Shown piece after piece: positions 23,341-38,300 of a stretch of DNA of 64,000 nucleotides. The stretch is from Hormiphora californensis (taxonomy: Eukaryota; Ctenophora; Tentaculata; Cydippida; Pleurobrachiidae), in assembly GCA_020137815.1 (NCBI GenBank), contig CM035352.1, positions 6,920,025 through 6,984,024 of the forward strand, in the 5' to 3' direction. The notes under the pieces were generated by a model that was not told where the DNA came from, made no database searches, and saw only the letters and a list, made by a program, of their open reading frames with translations. Within the stretch, counting starts at the first letter, position 1, and every line of letters starts with the position of its first letter. A program made the translations under genes and the position numbers.

Positions 23341-26300
23341 TGCCCGGAGGTCATGAGGGATTTGTCACCAAGGGAGTAGAGGGAGATGAGATTGTAATTA
23401 CGGGCATGTCAGGACGTTTCCCTGAGTCAGAGAGTCTGCAGGAGCTATGGGAGAACCTCCTTAGTAAGACTGACATGATCAAGGTCGATGGTGAGTTTTC
23501 CATTAGGGGTTGCTAAGTCGGAATGAATCGCTAGAAATTATTGTTCATTTTATTCATTGGATAATTGTCCACTGATATCTGGAGTTACAGCCCAAACGGT
23601 TGAACCACTGAAATTCGCAAGCCACTTTTTGTGACCCTTGTTTTTTAAATCACGGGAATCAGTCCCTAGAACACCCCAATACACGTGCAAGACTAACCCC
23701 TCCTAATCCCCCTTTCTATCTCAGATCGGCGCTGGCCGGTGGGTGTGTTCGATGTTGATACTTTTGGAAAGTTGAAAGATATTAGCCGGTTCGATAACGA
23801 ATTCTTCGGGTGGTCCCCCGAGGATAGCAACCAGTGTGCCCCAGATGTAAGAAGTTTGTTTGTTTGTTTGTTTGTTTGTTTGTTTAGTTGTTTATTTAGT
23901 TGTTTATTTAGTTGTTTATTTAGTTGTTTGTTTGTTTAGTTGTTTGTTTGTTTGTTTTTCTCTCCGCGTGCCTATTCAGTATTCAGATGAACCTGCTCTC
24001 CTCTAGATACGAGTAATGCTGGAGGTTGCTTGGGAAGCGATAGCAGACTCAGGGTATGACCCAAATGAACTACGAGATACCTCAACTGGGGTTTACATAG
24101 GTTAGTGCTTACTGTTGTATATCTCACCACCTTGCTGGGCCTGGGGTTTGCTGGACAATGTATCCTAAAACCGCTTCCGGTTTAACAATTTATCGCGTGT
24201 CCGTGGTATATAGAAGTTCCCATCTTAACCCCCCCCCCCCCTCATTTCCAGGTAACTGTATCATTGAGGCAGGAGAGGCGCTGACTAACAATGTCTCTAA
24301 TATCACTGCAACCGGCTTTCTAAACGGACTTCACAGCTCCCTTCCTAACCGGGTTTCACAATTCTTCCGTTTCACTGGACCTAGTGAGACTCACGATACA
24401 GGCTGTTCGGCCTCCCTCTACTCGCTAGGTAGGTTATAAATAGCTGTAACAGTGTAACTGTTGATGAGTATACGGCACTGCGGGGTAGCAACACCTCCCA
24501 TCTAGGTACAGTACTACATACAAACACGGTCCCCCTTATTTCAGATACGGCAGTGATGGCGATGAAGAGGGGAGATATTAGTGCAGCCCTTATAGGAGGG
24601 TGCAATCTGAACCTGAAGCCCCAAGCCACCACCGCTCTTCACCGTATGAATATGGTCTCCAGTGGACGGGGGTGTAGAGTGTATGATAAATCTGCCGATG
24701 GGTATAGCAGAGCTGAGTGCATCTCCCTCGTCTTACTACAGGTAAATCATATCATGTTTGCTACTTTGAGTGTTGACGTTGCCGTCCTTGCTGACAGTCC
24801 GTCCCACGCTAACCGATGACATAGCACCACGGTTTCGTTATTTATCGTCATATTTCAGTGGCGAAGTAAGGCCCGGAGGATATACGGAAGGATTGTTAAC
24901 AGTGTAACAAATAATGATGGATTTAAAGAGGAGGGCATCATCTTCCCTGACTCCAACAGCCAGGTAACAACACCAAAATTCGCATAGAGAAACCTGCTTT
25001 CACCTGGTGAAACACATGCAATAGCGCAACTAATCGCCTGGTGGAAGAAGGTTCCTCCGCACGATCTCCCCATCATGATATCCACACCAGATGATCCAAC
25101 TAATCTCCTGCAGATATCCCTGTTAACGGAAGCGTACCAAGGAACATGTGTCAATGTAGGGGACGTGGCATATGTCGAGGCACATGGTACTGGTACACAG
25201 GCTGGTGATACCCAGGAATGTCTCGCTGTGGATTCTTTTTTCTGTTCATCACGTGATCAGGTAGGGAGAGAGCAAGAGAGAAAACAAAAGCTTGGTGACA
25301 TTTACACTTCGCGCAACCGAGATTGAGCTCGCACATATTGAGCGAAGCAGAGAGGTAGCAATGGTACCAAAAGAAACTTCATAATATCTTCTTTCGTGTA
25401 TTGGAACAAGTTCTGACAAATATTCTTTCCAGAATGAACCCTTGCTAATTGGTTCAATCAAGTCGAATCTTGGCCACGCTGAACCTGCTAGTGGAGTTGC
25501 TAGTCTGTGCAAGGTTCTGATGTCCTATACACACGGAGTTATACCGCCCAACATTCATCTTAACGAGATCAACCCTAAACTGACTGCTGTAGTGGAGGGT
25601 AGACTGAAGATAGTGGTATGTTAATTTACTGGGGTTAGGGAAAATTGTATCTTCACCAGAGATAGTTGGGTGATCAATACAAATTACAAATTATATTGAT
25701 TGTGATATATACAAATGAGTGATCCTAAAATATTCAGACGGATGCCACGCCTCTAACTGGAAACGCCCTTGTATCTTTGAATGCTTTTGGGTTTGGAGGT
25801 TCCAACGCCCACGTTATTTTACTGCCCAATGAGAGAGAAGGAGGGGAAGATGTGGGGATTACTGAGGTGTTTGTAGCTGGGAGGACTGAGCGTGCTGTAG
25901 ATGGGATCCTGGATATCTGCCAGACTCACCCTACCCCAGGTAACCATGGTGATTAGCTAGACTCACCCAACCCCAGGTAACCACTTGGTAATGAAATTAC
26001 CCCTCTGTTATTATTGCTCATGTATGCAATAAAAGGGGTGACTTCGTAACCAAGGTAACCACCACTATCTCTCCACTATATCTCCACTAAGTAGTGGTGT
26101 GGTGTGTACAAATTACCAGCCCCACCATTACCTCTTCCAGGTGTCAGGGACGTTGTCAGGGGGAGTATCCGGGTTGCTAGGGAACTCTATCCGTATCGAG
26201 GAGTGGCAACCTTTAACAATTCGGGAGAACAGCTCACACGGAAGATAGAACAAATCCAATCACCTCCTAAACCAGTAAATTTCCATGTTTTCGGAAATGC

Positions 26301-29300
26301 CACCGATGTTCGATGAGAATTGCCAAAAACCAACTTTTGATATCTGGTTCAGCTTGAAGACGTCATAACTCATAACACCCCCGCTCCTATTTATTAGGTT
26401 TGGTTGTTGCTAGGTGGTCTGGGATCCCAATGGCCCGGCATGGCGGCTGGTCTGATGAGTTTTCCTGAGTTTTCCAACTCTATTACCACCTGTCAGGAGG
26501 TTCTAGAGCGTCTTGGGGCAACTGAGATTGACATACCTTACATTATCACCAGCAAGGTAAAATGCAAATGCCCCGGTGGTCCAAATTACCCCGGTCTTAG
26601 GTCTACCCTATGTTATGTTTAGGAAGAGTTTGCGCTCAATTTGCATACTTTTGCTAGAATCTTTCCATCCGTCTGGTATTCTCAATGTCAACAAGTATCC
26701 GTATAATGAGTCCTAACTTTAATTTTAGGATTCCGACATAGGGAGTTCCATCGTTTCCATGTTTGTGGGTTTGTCCGCCCTCGCTGTTGGGCTAGTTGAT
26801 CTTCTCGGGCATCATGGCCTGCCCGTTGCTGGGGTCATTGGACACAGTCTGGGTGATACACTTTGCGGGTACGCGTTAGGTAAGTACAGGGTGTCCCACT
26901 GTCTTTGCGTGACCTATGATTTTGGGTGATGAGTGGGTTCCATTCAAATGCTCATAACTCATCGAAAAATTGGTCAAAACGGCTCAACCAAAAACAGTGT
27001 TGTAGAGAATTGTCAGGCGAACATTTGGGTACAAGATTGATGTTCCAAGTCTTACCAACCGTCAGATATATCGTCTTAAAGTCAAAAATACGTGTTCATG
27101 AAATCCGACCGGGGTTCACGTTTTGAAAAATTCACAAATGCAAAGTTGCTCGGATCACATTGCATCCCTCATAAGAGTTGTAGGAAATTGTCTGGCGGTC
27201 ATTTTGGTACCCGAGTTTTTGTCCTAGCTTAATGTTTAGAGTGTCTTATGACTGTCAGAACTGGAATTTTCACAAAAGTGGTCTCAGGTATCGCATTACA
27301 TTTTGCCCTGTTATGAAGCTCATTGCTGCTTGAATAACATCTTAGTGCATGATAGTGTTGAGATAGACCACTTGCGTATCCTACACATTAACAGGGGCCT
27401 TGCCAAATCGTCATAACAACCCTGTCAAGTGTCTAGATGAAATTGAGACGATATGTGCTGATTATCATGGGATTACACACGACACCGAGCCACCTAATTA
27501 GGCGTTGTGAGCCGATACCAACTAAGACTCAGCGTAGACAAATCCTTATGTTCCTACAGTCATAACGCAACTAAAACGTAGAGCTATGGATAAAATCATG
27601 GTATCAAAATGAACCTTAGACGATTCCAATGAAGCCCTTATAAATTTCAAACCATTTTACCCATTTGTTGATGACACGTGATCCCCTCAAAAATGTTGGT
27701 TGAATTTCGTCTTTAGACAGTCATAAGACAGTCTAAACATTAAGCTAGGACAAAAACCCGGGTACCAAAGTGACCGCCAGACAGTTTCCTACAACTCTTA
27801 TGAGGGATGCAATGTGATCCGAGCAACTTTGCATATGTGAATTTTTCAAAACGTGAACCCCGGTCGGATTTCATGAACACGTATTTTTGACTTTAAGACG
27901 ATATATCTGACGGTTGGTAAAACTTGGAACATCAATCTTGTACCCAAATGTTCGCCTGACAATTCTCTACAACACTGTTTTTGGTTGAGCCGTTTTGACC
28001 AATTTTTCGATGAGTTATGAGCATTTGAATGGAACCCACTCATCACCCAAAATCACAGGTCACGCAAAGACAGTGGGACACCCTGTACTACAACATGAGC
28101 CATTGTTACCATGGTTACCATTGTTACCATGGTTACCAAGATATCCATACACAACAACCCTCCCCCTGGTGCAGGTCTACACAGCGTTGAAACCGTAATG
28201 AAGTCTGCCTACGCTAGAAGCACCTTCTTCACATCCCACTCTAACCGTCTCGCGGGGAAGATGTACGGTGTGTCGTGTGGTGTGGAGGACCTGGCTCCTG
28301 GGGTACATGTGGCCTGCTACAACAGCCCCTCTCATGTGACTGTTAGTCTCCCCGCTGGGATTGGGACTGGAAAGGAGATCCTCTCTAGAAATGGTACAAT
28401 TTGTATAATAGATGGAGTTGTAATGCTGTTGCCATGGAAATTAGACACAACCTTGACAACAGAAAAAACTCTCTAACTTCATCTCCAACAATCAGGTTCA
28501 GTTCGGATTCGTGAAGTTGCATCTGGTGGATTTGCCTTCCATCACCCTATATTCACCACCCTAACATCCGACATCACCACCCTTTTGTCGAGTTGTGTTA
28601 CCCCGGTAACGCGTCCTGACAACTGGATATCCACATCATATCCACCGGAGAGCCAGCCCGTTACCATGGGAGCTGAATTCTTCTCAGATAACCTGGTGAA
28701 CCCTGTATACTTTGAGCAGAATGTCCGGGAGAGTCTGCCTAGTGATGCCATTGTTATCGGTAGGTGGTCGAGCTGCTAAATGCAACTGTAGAAACCCGGT
28801 ATAATGTTGTGATTAAATTGTGAACAAATCGACCTGCCACCTGTTCACTCCATTATTGTGAGCTCACTAGGTGTCCATGTCACCAACCCTCTCCCCAATT
28901 CACCATGGTCATTACTCAAACTGGGGGGGCCGGCTGAAGTTTTTGAAGTTTGAAGTTTTCCACCCTACTTTTTGAGTTTTTGAAGTTTTTGAAGTTGACT
29001 TCAAAAACTTCAAAAACTTCAAAAACTCTAAACTACTTTTATATGCCATCAGTGACTATTATTACACTTGTTTAGGTTAGTTTCATGCTTAATACATATT
29101 GTGGCAAAGTTATCCGTCCTTGTCTGCCCTTTTTCTACCACAAATTAGGATAATTACAATGATTCCTAGCCATGAAATCCATGGCACAATAGGCGTAAAA
29201 AATTTAAATTTTTTGTAAAAACAGATTTTATTTTCATTCTATAGCTCAAAAAAATGCCTAGAAAATGCTAAGAAAGTGTTTAAAAATTATGAAGTAAATT

Positions 29301-32300
29301 TTCAAAAATTTTTTGGGGCCACACCCTTTTTGCCAGTTTCGCAAAATGCAAATTTTTCATGAAGGGAGTAGTGAAAAAAATATGGACACCAAAATCATCA
29401 GCGGCCTCGAGTTAGTGGGGGTACGTGCCAAAATGAAGTCTCCACCTCATCTAATTAGAGGGATAATGGGATATTTTCATAATTTTGTGTGTGCACATGA
29501 CTTTTTTTGGGCTAGACCAGTTTTAATGGTTTATGAGTGACTATAGGCTTTTTAAAGAGGTGCACCTTGTCCGGAATATGCAAGTTTATATAAGAGTTAT
29601 GAAGCAACATAGGGCCTATCTCCAACGGTTTAGGAGATATGAGTTTTTGAAGTTTTTGAAGTTTTTGAAGTTTTCCACCCTAAGTTTCTCTTTGAAGTTT
29701 TTGAAGTTGACTTCAAAAACTTCAAAAACTTCAGCCGGCCCCCCCCTCAAACTCCCATTACCCAATTCAGAGATCTCAGGAAACTCGTCCCTTCTGGGTC
29801 TACTACCCTCCTCCAACACCAAAATAGGACTTGTCCGTTACAAGAAAAACTCTCGAGATTCCTTCCTAGCTGGTATGTGAAGTTATAAACACCTTGGTCA
29901 ATGGAGGTATCATCTCATGACTCATAATAAACACCTTTCCCTCAATAAATATCAACTCTGCTCATTTCATTCCTGATTCTGCTCATTGTATTCCTAATTC
30001 CTGTCCTCATACTTCATGTTTATTCAGGGGTTGGTGAGTTGTTTCTGCAGGGGGTTGTGGAGGACCCGTACGTTCTACTACCTGCCCCTTCTTACCCCGT
30101 ACCCCGGTCTACCCCACATATCTCATCTGCCATAGCGAGCGGTTGGAACCACTCAAAACGGTAATTAAGTTAACTATTTAATTAAGTAACTTGTAAACTA
30201 ATAGTTTAGTTTGTACCGACCCTTCTTACACTTTGAGTGGGTGATGAAGAAGGGTCGGGTAGGTACTGCAAAAGTGGTGTGCGGACTTTAGTGCTAACGG
30301 ACTCTTTATCTAAACCCAAGGCGGACTCTATGTCTATTAGATAAAGAGTCCACTGTAGACTTAGAGTGTAGCACTAGAGTCCGCACATCTGCAGTAGTAC
30401 TACTCAATGATTTATTTTTGTCCCGCGCCGCCCATCCTGCCTGTGGGTTGCCATCGTGTAAAAAGATGCAATAAAGTGCTACTCAATTTCACTTTTAAAC
30501 TCTATATTAATTAATCCCTGGATAATATCGTACTGACATTTCAGATGGTGGGTTCCAGTTTTGGACGAGTTCTTGGTTAATGCTAATGATGCAAAACTAA
30601 ATAAATTTGTCTCCTCCTTCCCAATAACTACACCTCTAATCGGTGAGTATTTAGTTAGTGGCAATATAATCGCTATGACAACCATAACAACCACTTGAGA
30701 AGGTTATATCAGAAGTTGGAAGCCACTTTAGAATCGGAAACTAAATGTGTAGAGAGAACTCCCCTGGGATATTTCATTACTGGGGGTTTTCTTGGCCAAT
30801 CGTGAGAGATTATAAATAATTCAATCTGAGTTCTAAAAAATATTATCATTTCAGCGAGTTTCCTGGCGGGATACAGTGTAGGGGGACAGTGCACCCTGCC
30901 CCTTTCCCTGGGCGTGTACCTTACCTGGCAGAGCTATGCTCGTGTTAACGATCTCTCCCTGAGCAGTGTCTGTGTGCAGTTAACACACGTTAACATTCAT
31001 AACACGGTGAGTGGCAGTAATCACACGTTAACATTCATAACACGGTGAGTGGCAGTTAACACATGTTAACATTCATAATACGCTGAGTGGTATATTGCAG
31101 TTGTTACATGGTAACCATGGTAACCCTGTTAACTTCTGCAGGTGTACAGAGATACGTTGGAGGATTCGGCAAAGATAAACGTTGCTATCCTCCCTAAATC
31201 AGGGGCATTTCAAGTCAGTGTGGGAGATATCCTCTTTATCTCAGGGACCATCAATATACACGATCCTCTGGTGAGAAATGAACATTTCGCCCCATGTTGT
31301 GATCCTTGCTCCTATTTCTTCACCCTCTGTTTCTTCACCCTCGATGTACATAATTGTACCCCTCCCATTTATGGGTATTTGTATACAATACCCTCGCCCT
31401 CCACTCACTATATCAATTGCAGAGTGAATGTATGCTCGGCTCATGCTCGGAATCATCCCTCCTGGAACCAGGAGCAATGCTTGAATTCCTGGAATTGTTG
31501 TCGCCTAGCAACGGAGATCTTGTAAAGTGTGACCTGGAGACATTCTCTTGTCTGGCTTTACCTAATGATAACTTACTCTATAGTCTGGATGCTCACTTTC
31601 AGTCACTCCAGGTATATCTTGTTTAGCTCACACTCTGAGGGCTCGGCATATCAAGGTATTTCTTGTCTTGTTTGACCCCTATGAACAGAACAAGGTACTG
31701 TAATTACAGTCGTACCCTGATTTACCGGAAAAAGTAAAAACCCATGTCCTTCAAGCATCCTGGTAAATCGGACCGGATATCATAACCGTAGCAATTGAGA
31801 TTATAGCCGTAAAACACCCAATTATATCCAATGTTAATTGCAATGTCATGTTACAGCTGGAAGCCATGTCCCACTTCCCATTCTGTGGTTTGACGTCAGT
31901 TGACTCTGTCACGGTTGATGGTCGGGGATTCCCTGAAGTCTCCTGGATTTGCCATCCCTACCCGGGTTCCTGTCTCTCTGATGCTGTCCACGTGGAGGGA
32001 GCTACATTCACCGTTCGAACAGGTACATGGCACACAATATTATAGGTATCCATGGAAACATGGGGGGTTACTATGGAAACATGGAGGGGTTACCATGGAA
32101 ACATGGGGAGGGGGTTACTATGGAAACATGGGCAGGGGGTTACTATGGAAACATGGGGAGGGGGTTACTATGGAAACATGGGCAGGGGGTTACTATGGAA
32201 ACATGGATGCGTTACTATGGAAACATGGGGAGGGGGTTACTATGGAAATATGGGGGGGGGGGGGTACTATGGAAACATGAGGATGGGGTTACTATGGAAA

Positions 32301-35300
32301 CATGGGCAGGGGGTTACTATGGAAACATGGGGAGGGGGTTACTATGGAAATATGGGGGGGGGGGGTTACTATGGAAACATGAGGATGGGGTTACTATGGA
32401 AACATGGGGCGTTACTACGGAAACATGGGGAGGGGGTTAAGGGTACGCTAACCAAATTTTTTTTTCGAGTGCAGGGAAATCTCTCACCGTAGGGTTGTAG
32501 GCCATACCAAGGAGACCTCAAATATGCAATTTTAGCTCTTAAGTCGAATTCATATTTTTGCTACAGCTGTATAAAAAATGTCCTGTAAATACGTTTTTGG
32601 CATCTCAAAAAATTTTCTTTAAAGATAGAAGCATGAAAATTTGGGGATTTGAAGAGGACATGAAGGGGAATAACCACAAAAATTGTTTTTGCAATCCGAG
32701 CTGATTTCCGGTCCTGAGATGGATTTCTTTTTTTCCACTTTAACGCCCTATTTGGCAAAGTTCCGAAAACATGTGAAAGCTGTAAATTGGTGAAAAGTTG
32801 CGTCTAACGATTCTCTATATGGCCATAAATTTTGGGCGTGTCCTTATTTGAGATAAGCTGTACAGAGTTTTTTTTGTGAAAGCCGTCATTTCAGAAATAA
32901 ATAAATTGCCTGTATCTCAAAAACGGCTGATCGTAGAGACCTGAGACTATGCTTAAACGATTCAGGAGGTCCGATTTTGGGGGGGTCTTCTGAGAGACAT
33001 TTTGCTCCTACTTCAACCGTTTTTGCTGTAATTGCGAAAAACAAATTCTATGGAAAGGGCAAAAGCTAAACTCCAATATCCTGTAATTAGGTAATTTTGG
33101 CTAAGAAAGGACCGAAACTATGGAAAAATGTGTAACAAGCTAATTCCTTCACTATTTGGTCCATATGGGTCCCTATAATCACAAAAAACAAAATCACAAA
33201 AAATCCACGATGGCGAAGATGGGTTTTTGTTTTTCGCAATTACAGCAAAAACGGTTGAAGTAGGAGCAAAATGTCTCTCAGAAGACCCCCCCAAAATCGG
33301 ACCTCCTGAATCGTTTAAGCATAGTCTCAGGTCTCCACGATCAGCCGTTTTTGAGATACAGGCAATTTATTTATTTCTGAAATGACGGCTTTCACAAAAA
33401 AAACTCTGTACAGCTTATCTCAAATAAGGACACGCCCAAAATTTATGGCCATATAGAGAATCGTTAGACGCAACTTTTCACCAATTTACAGCTTTCACAT
33501 GTTTTCGGAACTTTGCCAAATAGGGCGTTAAAGTGGAAAAAAAGAAATCCATCTCAGGACCGGAAATCAGCTCGGATTGCAAAAACAATTTTTGTGGTTA
33601 TTCCCCTTCATGTCCTCTTCAAATCCCCAAATTTTCATGCTTCTATCTTTAAAGAAAAGTTTTTGAGATGCCAAAAACGTATTTTCAGTTCATTTTTCAA
33701 GCAGCTGTAGCAAAAATATGAATTCGACTTGAGAGCTCAAAGTGCATATTTGAGGTCTCCTTGGCATGGCCTACAACCCTACGGTGAGAGATTTCCCTGC
33801 ACTCGAAAAAAAATTTTGGTTAGCGTACCCTTAAGTAACACCCTCCTTGTTTCTATAGTAACCCCCCCCCCTATGATTCCATAGTACTATGGAATCATAG
33901 GGGGGGGGGTACTATAGAAACATGGATGCGTTACTATGGAAACATGGGCAGGGGGTTACTATGGAAACATGGGGAGGGGGTTACTATGGAAACATGGGGG
34001 GGGGGGGGGTTACTATGGAAACATGGATGCGTTACTATGGAAACATGGGGGGGGGGGTTACTATAGAAACAAGGAGGCACGGTCTTGTATATTATCAATA
34101 TAATATGTGTTGCACTGTTATGTTTTACTTCTTCATTGTTTGTTTTGTTCCGGGGCGCGGGGAAGGAGGGTCGAACAAGGCAATTCATTGTCACATCTTA
34201 ACCAAACATTGGCTCGAGAGAGATGTTATATCGCTCTGTAGTTGTTATTCATGTTGCTGCACAGTTGGCAAAGTTACTCAACGACCAAATACACCCTCCC
34301 ACGTGACTTGCACCACGTGCAAAACATGCGTTATAACAATATTATCATCTATGCACAGGTCAACATACAGCTTCCTAAACGCTCGAGCTAGTTTTCCATC
34401 CTCACTCACTCGAATATCCGCGGATCATGATCCTGATACCTCCCCCCTCCGCCATCAACGACACCTTACTTGAAGACGATGATGACATAACAGAGAGACA
34501 GATAAAATCCGTTCTAAAGATTCTCCTCCCAGTCCTAGCTGGGCTCTCCATCCCCCCATCACTTGTCAATATTATCCTGCTACTAAACTTTGGTATCTTC
34601 ACAGCCCCTTCCAATATCCTGTACCTGAATCTCATCCTACTAGATCTCATCAACAGTTACCTCGCCCTGACACTAACCCTCAACAATCTTGATGTTGATA
34701 AAGTTTGGAGCAGATTTAACGCCACCCTGTATCTCTTCTCCTTTGATGCCTACATAGTTCTCCTACTGGGTCTCACTGTCCTCCGTGTCCTCTGTGTCAA
34801 GATGTCTGCCTTGTCTGTCCTTCACAACCTCCACCTCGTATCCAGGGGAACGGTTGTCATGGCAGCAGTGTGGGGAGTCTTCATGGTGGTATACCCTCGC
34901 TTGGTACCTGTGGATGACGACACAAAGCAACCTGATGTAATCTGGTTCCTGTGGTGTGACATCGGAGAGATTCTTATGGTGCTTGCTGCTGTCATTCTAG
35001 CACTGTACACCTGGGCACGTGTTAGGTACGTGTACACCTCATGTCACACATACAAAGCAGCCACATACACGTGCATGCTCCTTGTCCTGAACTACATGAT
35101 CAGTTACAGTTGGTATTTTGTATTAAACATGGGGCGATTCTACTACACGATTATTGATAAAGATGTACCTGATAGTGGGCTGTTCGTGTTGTTGTTTTTC
35201 AAGAAGAATAACTCAGTTATCATTGGAATTGCGTTCATGGCCGCCCAGACTCTTTGTCTGAATCTCATCCTGCTGTGGCAAGACAAGGCGAGGGGCACGT

Positions 35301-38300
35301 TGAGGAAGTATGGTCTGATGTGCTGGAGTGATGTGAAGAGGAAGGTACAGAACTTCGGTCAGGATTCAATGCTCTACACTCGTCTTGAGTGAAACGAGAC
35401 ACTGCATGGGATCTAGATCAGACAGCGAGAAACCATGGGATTGGAAGTAACTCTGTCTGTGACACTGATACTGGGATTGAGAAAGAGACTGCATTTCGAG
35501 TTCGTGTGTGTTAATGTTGTTATGGGGAATAGTTTGATTTTTTCATAAAAACTCTGCAAGTTTTTGTTGTTATTAGAACAGTCGGCCCTCGATTCACCGG
35601 GGAGGGAAAGGTGTCAATATGAGCCCACAACACCTTCCCCCCCAACCATCCCCATATGGGTTGGTAAGTTTCGTGTCCGGTAAATTGACAGTATACTGGA
35701 ATTGGGGTCCTACCCCATTCTAGACTCCTTGAGACCCGATGTAACCCATGATATCTTTGTTGAGTCAACAATGATATCTCTCCCCGATACCCATATCGCC
35801 CCCATCTCTGCCCTAACCCATGATATCTCTCCCCCAGACGTTCCACCCAGCCTGGTATACAGTGGTATTGTAGGAGGTGGCCCACTGTGGGTTACCAGCG
35901 CGGAACCTGTCTTCCAGGGCCAGCTACACGTGATGTGGTCACGTGACCGGCCCGTGGCGGTCCTCACAGAGGAGGAGTTGGTGACAGGGGACTATCAACC
36001 TACCAAACACTCACTGGACATTGGAACTAGGTAAAATGTTACATTTCTGGGTGACAAGTCCCTTATAGATCCTGCTCTGTTTGGGCTCCCAGACTGATAT
36101 GTGATGGTTCAAAGGTTCAAATTTTACCCCACATAATAGTAACTCAATAGTCAATATCTCCTTGTAGGATCGTGAGTTCTGAAGATGTCATCCTGGAACT
36201 TGTTAGTGTGTGTATTCACCGTCTGGTGGCCCAGTGGGGTAAAGGTCAGGTCGTTATTCTAGCAGGGCCCACGGAGTCACCAACCCTCTCTAACTTCCTA
36301 TCTCAAAGGTATTACACGGGAATCTTCTCATCGGGACATCACATACATTCGATCTCTTCGAAGCTTTCGAGAACATATGATATTTGTATTTGGTGATGAC
36401 ATCCCCTCTTATGGGGCTGCAAGTGTAAGGGTGCCCGCGTCACCGATACTTCTATTTGAATTCCTATATACAATTTCAGAGGGTTAGCAGTTCGGACTGT
36501 GGACCTCTCTGATGATCCCCACCCCACCATGTACCCGGGGGAGTGTGCTGTTGTTCCCAATAGAAACGGGTACCTTGCCGAAACGCTGGCTAATGTGACC
36601 AGGTATGTGCTGTGAATGCGGTTGCTCGACCGAGCCACACACCACAGAGTGCAGTCTGTGTGAGATACATCAGGAACCAGCTTCAAATAATTGAGAATGG
36701 GTGCTTACTTGTATCATGTACCCAAATTTTTTCTTATCAGGTGTGGTAAAGTCATCAATTTGGTCCTAAATAAAGAAGCAGAGAAAGACCAAGGAATGAA
36801 TTACCTGCTAAAAAATATTACAAGTAAGTAGCTCAGAATTTGATTATTAAAAACGAGTCAGCGCCGCCAGACAATTGCTTCTAGGTTCCTTTTGGCGGAT
36901 TTTGCAGTCAGTATGAAAAACTTAATAAAACAATTAAAACTAATATTAATTTCAGTTGTCAACTTCAATCTGGCCGATATAAAGTGTCCTAGTAACTGGT
37001 CCGCCATCCGCAAATCCCTCTCCCCCGAGTCTGAAGAGCCTGCTGCTGGGGACGACGCCCCAGATCAGGGTAAGTTGAATGTTGATATTATAGAGCACGC
37101 CCAGGCCTCTGATCCCTCACAGCGGTCAGCACGGGCCGTTGCCTACGGGCGCGCGAACAATGAACATGGGGGGCGCGACGTGCCCAACACGGGCCGCGGC
37201 GGTCAATCTGTGAGCGCCACTCAGTTCTGGGGAACAGTAGAACCTATCAGTATCATTCAGGTCAACAACGTTTCAAACTTTTCAACACTACTTTAAACAA
37301 ATTAATTTGAGGCGGCACCCCCCCTCAAATCATTTGCAGCTATGTCCGATGATGCAGGAATAGTGGAGAAAGTGTTAGCAGACCTGAGGACAGCGGTCGG
37401 AGTCAAGGGTTCGAAAGTTGTCGAGGTGTACGAGTTTGAGGATACCCATCAGCAGAACGTCAAACGGATTGAAGCGAAGACTCTGCCTGAACTGAAACCG
37501 GTATGTAAGGTTCTGGGAGTACCGCTAGTTGGACGGGACGGGAGCACTCGAACTAAGCCGGTGTTGGCAGACAAAATCGTACTCCAGTTAGAGGGTTTGT
37601 TTCCCATTGAATGCCAGGACTGCGGGGACAAATACAGGATCGAAATTGGGAAAAAACCCATAATGAGGTGCTTTTTGTGTGGGCAAGGGGCTCATGCATG
37701 TAAATTCTCAGCAGAGGGAACCAGGAAGGGGTCTGTATGGATTTGTATCTGCTGCTGGAAGAAAAATGAGGAGAACACCGACAGGGAAGATACCAAGGAG
37801 GAGAAAGAAGAACCCTTAACAGTAAAACAGGATGAAACTGTCGAGGGGGAGGAAACAGAAGAGAAAGAGGAGGAGGAGGAAGGTGAAGGTGAAGAGAAGA
37901 AGGACGATGAGAAGAACACTACCGTTGCTGGAGACAAGACTATGGAAATTAGCCCAGGAAATGTATGTAATTACTACCTGAACAAAGTGTGTCGACATGG
38001 CAGGAATGGAGACCAACTGGTGAATGGAAAAGCTTGCCCAAAACTTCACCCGGTTTTGTGCAAGAAATTCTGCCATTACGGAGGCTCCAAGCGGTATGGC
38101 TGCATCAAGGGAAGTTTATGCAAATTTTATCATCCAGTTCTCTGCAAGGGTTCTGATGCTAGAAGGCAGTGCTACGACAACCAGTGCAAAATGACTCATT
38201 TGTTGCACACCAGGAGAGTGAGGGAGGACACCCAGGACTCTTGGAGAACAGAGGAGAGGAACCGGAAATCCTTTACTCATGCGGTTGAGGCGGCAGACAC

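Noticed and set aside
26926-28046. Two identical 66-residue proteins on opposite strands
   Set aside because: Inverted arms of one transposon; not independent genes.
32027-32492. Open frames of repeated YYGNMG or METW units
   Set aside because: Translation of the X-box minisatellite; all three frames stay open because the repeat lacks stops.
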